Shown here: positions 11,795 to 14,922 of the stretch, piece after piece
How the letters are laid out: each line of letters starts with the position of its first letter
Position numbering within the stretch: the first letter of the stretch is position 1
NCBI GenBank assembly: GCA_017434685.1
Contig: JAFREV010000092.1
Coordinates: 1 to 14,922, forward strand
Direction of reading: 5' to 3'
Length of the DNA: 14,922 bases
Source of the DNA: Mogibacterium sp.
GTDB lineage: Bacteria > Bacillota > Clostridia > Peptostreptococcales > Anaerovoracaceae
Notes under the pieces: generated by a model
Told to the model about the DNA's origin: nothing
Seen by the model: the letters and a program-made list of their open reading frames with translations, nothing else
Databases searched by the model: none
Position numbers and translations under genes: made by a program

Positions 11795-13747
11795 ATGAAA
11801 AACTTATATTACAGTAAAATCAAAAGAACACTTGCAGGATTGCTGCTTGCTATGCTTGCAATCATTATGGCGCTTACAGCGCAAGGGATGTCTGTATATG
11901 CAGAGGATGACATACCCGAAAGCGGAGTCAGGTATACTCTTACCTATCCGGACGGGACTGTGGTTACCGAAAATGCAGAGGGAGAGCCCCTGAGCTACAA
12001 CGATGTGCAGGAGCTTCTTAAACCTGCAGGCTGGAAGAAGATGGCGAGCGGCCTTGTTTCGGATGCAGACGGTAAAGTCGAACTTAATGCTGCCTGGAAA
12101 GAGGGAACCATACGCATAGTCGAAACCAAAGTGCCTGCCGGCTATACGCAGGGAGACGAGAGCGAAAAGACAGCAGAGCTCGAAGACGACTCTGTAGAGT
12201 TCGTAAATCCCAAGGAAAAAGAACCCGAACCGACACCATCGGATGTGTATGAGATCACCTATGACCTCAACGGCGGTGAATATGACGGCAGCACCGAAGA
12301 TATAGTTGAGTATTACAAAGAAGGGGAGGTCATCTCCATCCACGAGGCGCCTGAGCGCAAAGGCTACGAGTTCGACTACTGGAAGGGCTCTGAATATCAG
12401 CCCGGAGATTCATACACGGTCACAGAAGACCACACATTTACCGCGCAGTGGATCAAAGAAACCACCACCACGACGACAACCACCACATCCGGTGGGACCA
12501 AAACAGGTGACGGTAACAACATGACCCTGTATATCCTCATAGGGGGAGCGGCCGCTGCGATCTTTTCATTCCTCGCATTTAAGAAAAAGAAAGTCAGAGC
12601 AGGCGTCATCTCGATGATGCTTATCGGAGTTTTCGCAATCGGCACAGCCTATGCAGCCGACGGATTTGTTATTAACAAAATAGACGACAGCGGAGAGCCG
12701 GTGGAAGGCGCAGTCTTCGATATATACGGAAAACCCGAAGTCGCATGGGAGAAAGTTCTTGAAACAATCGATGTCTATGGAACAAAGACGTGGAACTTCG
12801 GCCAAGGCCTTGATCCAGAAGCCATCAGCTATCCCGTCAAGCTCACGGTAACGCTGCAGCAGCAAACCTCTTCTGGGTGGGAAACTGTAAGCGGCGCAGA
12901 GCCTTTCGAGGTTGAATATGCTAAAGACGATAACGAGTTCAGCCCAGGCGCGCCCGGCGAATATGACGACAGTACGCAGATAACAGAAGAATACCGTTGG
13001 ACTGTTCCAAAGTACGACTCGAATAATCAGCTCATCAATTACCGCGTAGTCGAAAATGAGACAGAGCTTGCTGCTAAGGGCTTTACGCAGCAGGCAAGCA
13101 GCCCGGTGAGAGATGCAGATGGCAATATCGAACACAACCTCGAAAACAGATTCTCGGCGGATTCTACAGACAGCTTCAATATAAGTGTCAGCATGAACTA
13201 CGAGAACGGCTATCCAACGGAATGGGGCACAGGTCTTGGCTGGGGTGGCATCGTCAAAGGCAGCCAGACGGTGACCATTACCAACGCCGTTACGAGCGAA
13301 TCCAAGACGTTGACCTTCACGCCGGTAAAAGGCGGTGGGACAAGTGCCCCACAGACAGTTCAGCTGGAGGCGGGCACCTACACTATTTCTCAGACTGCAT
13401 ACGCATTGGAGGATCTAGATGCGTCAGCTGACGGGGATGGACCTTTTGCTGAACTATATTTAATGAGAACAATCGACCAGACCATCACCGTAGACAGTTC
13501 CGGAAATTGCACGTTGTCTACATCGGGGAATCGGCCGGGCGATAGTTTCCATGCGCAGTACTATTGGGAGACAGTGGCAGAAAATCCCGAAACAGGCGAT
13601 TATGATATTCCTGTATTTGAACCTGACTCCGACAGGGATGAAACGGGGCACGCCGGTGGATATAACAGTAGTTGTATAGCTAATGACAGCAACATCACCT
13701 TGAAAACCATTATTTCGAACGGAAATCCGGGATTGTCAGAATCTTAG
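11795..13747 (+). CDS. Two-headed Cna-B/InlB-B surface protein with internal anchor and second signal peptide
   Basis: A 650-residue exported protein. Order: signal peptide (about 1-36, ending SVYA); a Cna-B/SpaA-like domain (40-138) closing with IRIVETKVPAGY; an InlB B-repeat (about 151-220: YDLNGG, KGYEFDYWK, FTAQW); nine threonines (223-231); a degenerate sorting-like end (GTKTGD, membrane segment 243-263, KKKK at 263-266). Instead of stopping, the frame continues directly into a second signal-peptide-like segment (267-287) with an AYA|AD cleavage site. A second Cna-B-type region follows (about 289-452: FVINKIDDSGEPVEGAVFDIYG, TKTWN, YRWTVPKYD), then an unrecognised beta-rich part (455-650). 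The C-terminus has no wall anchor. Such proteins are pilin or adhesin-like, but no sortase gene is near. The weak ribosome site makes the start slightly uncertain. An internal start at ATG 12614 could make the second half alone. Confidence 0.85.
   Translation: MKNLYYSKIKRTLAGLLLAMLAIIMALTAQGMSVYAEDDIPESGVRYTLTYPDGTVVTENAEGEPLSYNDVQELLKPAGWKKMASGLVSDADGKVELNAAWKEGTIRIVETKVPAGYTQGDESEKTAELEDDSVEFVNPKEKEPEPTPSDVYEITYDLNGGEYDGSTEDIVEYYKEGEVISIHEAPERKGYEFDYWKGSEYQPGDSYTVTEDHTFTAQWIKETTTTTTTTTSGGTKTGDGNNMTLYILIGGAAAAIFSFLAFKKKKVRAGVISMMLIGVFAIGTAYAADGFVINKIDDSGEPVEGAVFDIYGKPEVAWEKVLETIDVYGTKTWNFGQGLDPEAISYPVKLTVTLQQQTSSGWETVSGAEPFEVEYAKDDNEFSPGAPGEYDDSTQITEEYRWTVPKYDSNNQLINYRVVENETELAAKGFTQQASSPVRDADGNIEHNLENRFSADSTDSFNISVSMNYENGYPTEWGTGLGWGGIVKGSQTVTITNAVTSESKTLTFTPVKGGGTSAPQTVQLEAGTYTISQTAYALEDLDASADGDGPFAELYLMRTIDQTITVDSSGNCTLSTSGNRPGDSFHAQYYWETVAENPETGDYDIPVFEPDSDRDETGHAGGYNSSCIANDSNITLKTIISNGNPGLSES
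12521..12655 (+). other. Fusion joint: membrane anchor followed by second signal peptide
   Basis: Codons 243-263 encode a hydrophobic segment, 263-266 four lysines, and 267-287 a second hydrophobic segment ending in AYA before AD. The lysine block can act as stop-transfer tail for the first part and as the positive n-region for the second. An in-frame ATG pair at 12614-12619 has only a weak AGCAGG upstream (12598-12603). Confidence 0.75.
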
Positions 13748-13825
13748 AATCGATTTATGCAAGTGACTCACAGGGAGTGGATTACGGGGAGGAGTGCGTA
13801 TACTACGTGTGAGGAGCAAGAGAAT

Positions 13826-14731
13826 ATGAACAATGAGAAGAACATAGATATTATAGGCGTACAGATCGACTTCGGTGCGGCGCAGAAGGGAGTCGCTATG
13901 GGTCCGCTGGCTATACGCTATGCAGGTCTCAAGCCTGATCTTCGCGCTATGGGATATACCGTTACCGACAAAGGAGATATAGTGCCTCCGGAAGAGGGCG
14001 TGTCTCTTCGAAATATGATTAACTTCGAGCAGGTTAATGCCACGAACAAGGAACTTTACGAAAGAGTGAAAGCCTCTTTGGATGACGGGCATTTTCCGCT
14101 TGTGCTGGGCGGTGACCATAGCCTGGCTGCAGGAAGCATATCCGCAGTAGCCAAGCACTATGCACCTCAGGGAGAGATCGGAATAATCTGGATAGATGCC
14201 CATGGAGATTGGAATGATAACAAATCCACGATAAGCGGTAATATGCACGGAATGCCGTTCTCGGCAGTATGCGGTCACGGTCCGGACATGATGGTAGACT
14301 TCGGGCAGGAACCTCATTTTGTTCCCGTGGCACATTCGGTTCAGGTCGGAGGCCACGATTTCGACATAGCCGAGAGCAAGCGCATGAAAGAAGCCGGCAT
14401 GAATGTCTTCACCATGGGCGAGATCGATAAAAGGGGTATGTACGAGGTTATGAAGGAAGCGATTAAAATCGCAAGCGAGGGGACGATAGGAATCCACCTT
14501 TCCTTCGATGTGGACGCCATCACTCCGGAATATGCGCCGGGCACGGGTACACCTGTGCCGGATGGCATTACGGCAAGAGAAGCCTTCTTGGCGGTGGAGA
14601 TGCTCGCGGACTCCGGCAAACTCATCAGTATGGATCTTGTAGAGGTTAATCCTATACTCGATGAGAGAAACAAGACAGGCATTCTCGCATCACAGCTCAT
14701 ACAGATTGCACTCGGGAAGAAAGTATACTGA
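13826..14731 (+). CDS. rocF: Arginase
   Basis: Arginase hydrolyses L-arginine to L-ornithine and urea with a two-manganese centre. The 301-residue protein shows the full set of ureohydrolase motifs: GGDHS at 95-99 (H98), DAHGDWND at 124-131 (D124, H126, D128), GNMHGMP at 138-144 (H141), SFDVDAITP at 226-234 (D228, D230) and PGTGTPVPDGI, with E273 near the end. The last motif and HGMP favour arginase over agmatinase or formimidoylglutamase. I chose the ATG at 13826 because GAGGAG at 13811-13816 lies 9 bases upstream and the protein then begins at the usual point; an in-frame ATG at 13757 would add 23 unrelated residues. It stands alone between a surface-protein gene and a terminator; no other arginine genes are in view. 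Confidence 0.95.
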   Translation: MNNEKNIDIIGVQIDFGAAQKGVAMGPLAIRYAGLKPDLRAMGYTVTDKGDIVPPEEGVSLRNMINFEQVNATNKELYERVKASLDDGHFPLVLGGDHSLAAGSISAVAKHYAPQGEIGIIWIDAHGDWNDNKSTISGNMHGMPFSAVCGHGPDMMVDFGQEPHFVPVAHSVQVGGHDFDIAESKRMKEAGMNVFTMGEIDKRGMYEVMKEAIKIASEGTIGIHLSFDVDAITPEYAPGTGTPVPDGITAREAFLAVEMLADSGKLISMDLVEVNPILDERNKTGILASQLIQIALGKKVY

Positions 14732-14761
14732 TAGAAAGATTGCTGAAAGAAAGCATACTGA
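14717..14761 (+). repeat. 15-bp direct repeat duplicating the arginase 3' end
   Basis: AAGAAAGTATACTGA at 14717-14731 (the last codons and stop of arginase) recurs as AAGAAAGCATACTGA at 14747-14761, exactly 30 bases later and in the same frame, with one mismatch. The stretch between is rich in related GAAAG words. Confidence 0.7.
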
Positions 14762-14803
14762 AAGATAGAATAGAAATCGAAGGTTCATACGACAATGACG
14801 AAC

Positions 14804-14837
14804 ACTCGCCTGCGAAAAACAGGCGAGTTTGTATTTT
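14804..14837 (+). terminator. Intrinsic terminator after arginase
   Basis: ACTCGCCTG at 14804-14812 pairs perfectly with CAGGCGAGT at 14820-14828 around CGAAAAA, followed by T-rich sequence including T5 at 14833-14837. AACACTC at 14801-14807 can alternatively pair with GAGTGTT at 14839-14845, which is followed by more T, so termination may occur at either place. Confidence 0.88.
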
Positions 14838-14872
14838 TGAGTGTTTTTTTGATAATTATTAACAACTACATA

Positions 14873-14901
14873 TTGACATGATTTAGAGAGCGGACTACAA
14901 T
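14873..14901 (+). promoter_or_regulatory. Strong promoter reading out of the window
   Basis: TTGACA at 14873-14878, a 17-bp spacer and TACAAT at 14896-14901. A purine-rich GGGGAAGGA at 14913-14921 could be the ribosome binding site of a gene that begins beyond the right edge. Confidence 0.8.
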
Positions 14902-14922
14902 ATATAGTGTTCGGGGAAGGAA

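Noticed and set aside
13586..13600. NPETGD in the fused surface protein as a sortase signal
   Set aside because: It resembles an LPXTG variant, but no hydrophobic segment or positive tail follows in the remaining 48 residues, so it cannot work as a normal sorting signal.
13757..13825. ATG at 13757 as arginase start
   Set aside because: It adds 23 residues unlike any arginase N-terminus and has no ribosome site, whereas GAGGAG precedes ATG 13826 at a good distance.
13736..14497. Long antisense reading frame over arginase (253 codons)
   Set aside because: It lies opposite a full arginase with every catalytic motif, has no recognisable protein features, and its composition is that of a shadow frame. 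Similar antisense frames over yggS (7714-8445) and ffh (4128-4751, 3396-4013) were rejected for the same reason.
1..14922. CRISPR array, transposon, prophage or toxin-antitoxin pair
   Set aside because: I looked for regularly spaced repeats, transposase or integrase motifs and small paired genes on both strands and saw none; the four TAACAA repeats are far too short for a CRISPR.

Overview
The window reads as low-to-mid GC Clostridia (Firmicutes) chromosome. Signs are strong GGAGG ribosome binding sites, TTGACA/TATAAT-type promoters, the ylxM-ffh-rpsP-khpA-rimM-trmD order, a sepF-divIVA cluster, a rubredoxin-first ('reverse') rubrerythrin typical of anaerobes, and surface proteins with GLUG, Cna-B and InlB-B type repeats. 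An Anaerovoracaceae/Mogibacterium-like organism would fit, but that is a guess from gene style.

Layout. 1-2854: the 3' part of a large GLUG-repeat surface protein with a coiled coil and a strongly cationic C-terminal domain. 2875-6619: the SRP/ribosome-maturation operon, read from a promoter whose -35 box lies inside a perfect inverted repeat and closed by an intrinsic terminator after trmD; rplS, the usual last gene, is absent. 6600-9853: an envelope/division operon with an HlyD-like membrane protein, yggS, sepF and divIVA, ending in a terminator. 9889-11647: a metal/oxidative-stress block with a DtxR/MntR-family regulator on the minus strand, a divergent PerR-like Fur-family regulator under a near-consensus promoter with a Fur-type operator at its start site, and a reverse rubrerythrin. 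11795-13747: an unusual secreted protein that seems to join two exported proteins head to tail. 13826-14731: arginase, then a terminator and a strong promoter leading out of the window.

How they work together. Ffh and probably YlxM serve co-translational membrane targeting; bS16, KhpA, RimM and TrmD serve 30S assembly, RNA binding and tRNA modification. SepF and DivIVA act at the septum and poles, and the HlyD-like protein is co-transcribed with them. The PerR-like regulator is a plausible controller of the rubrerythrin peroxide defence, while the DtxR-type regulator watches Mn or Fe.

I found no CRISPR array, transposase, phage gene, tRNA or rRNA. Most of the window is ordinary core genome. 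The least ordinary parts are the two-headed surface protein, the duplicated GLUG protein with its cationic tail, the mixed metal site of the DtxR/MntR regulator, a Fur-type operator in front of a PerR-type protein, and several compact overlapping regulatory elements. No gap between genes exceeds 300 bases.
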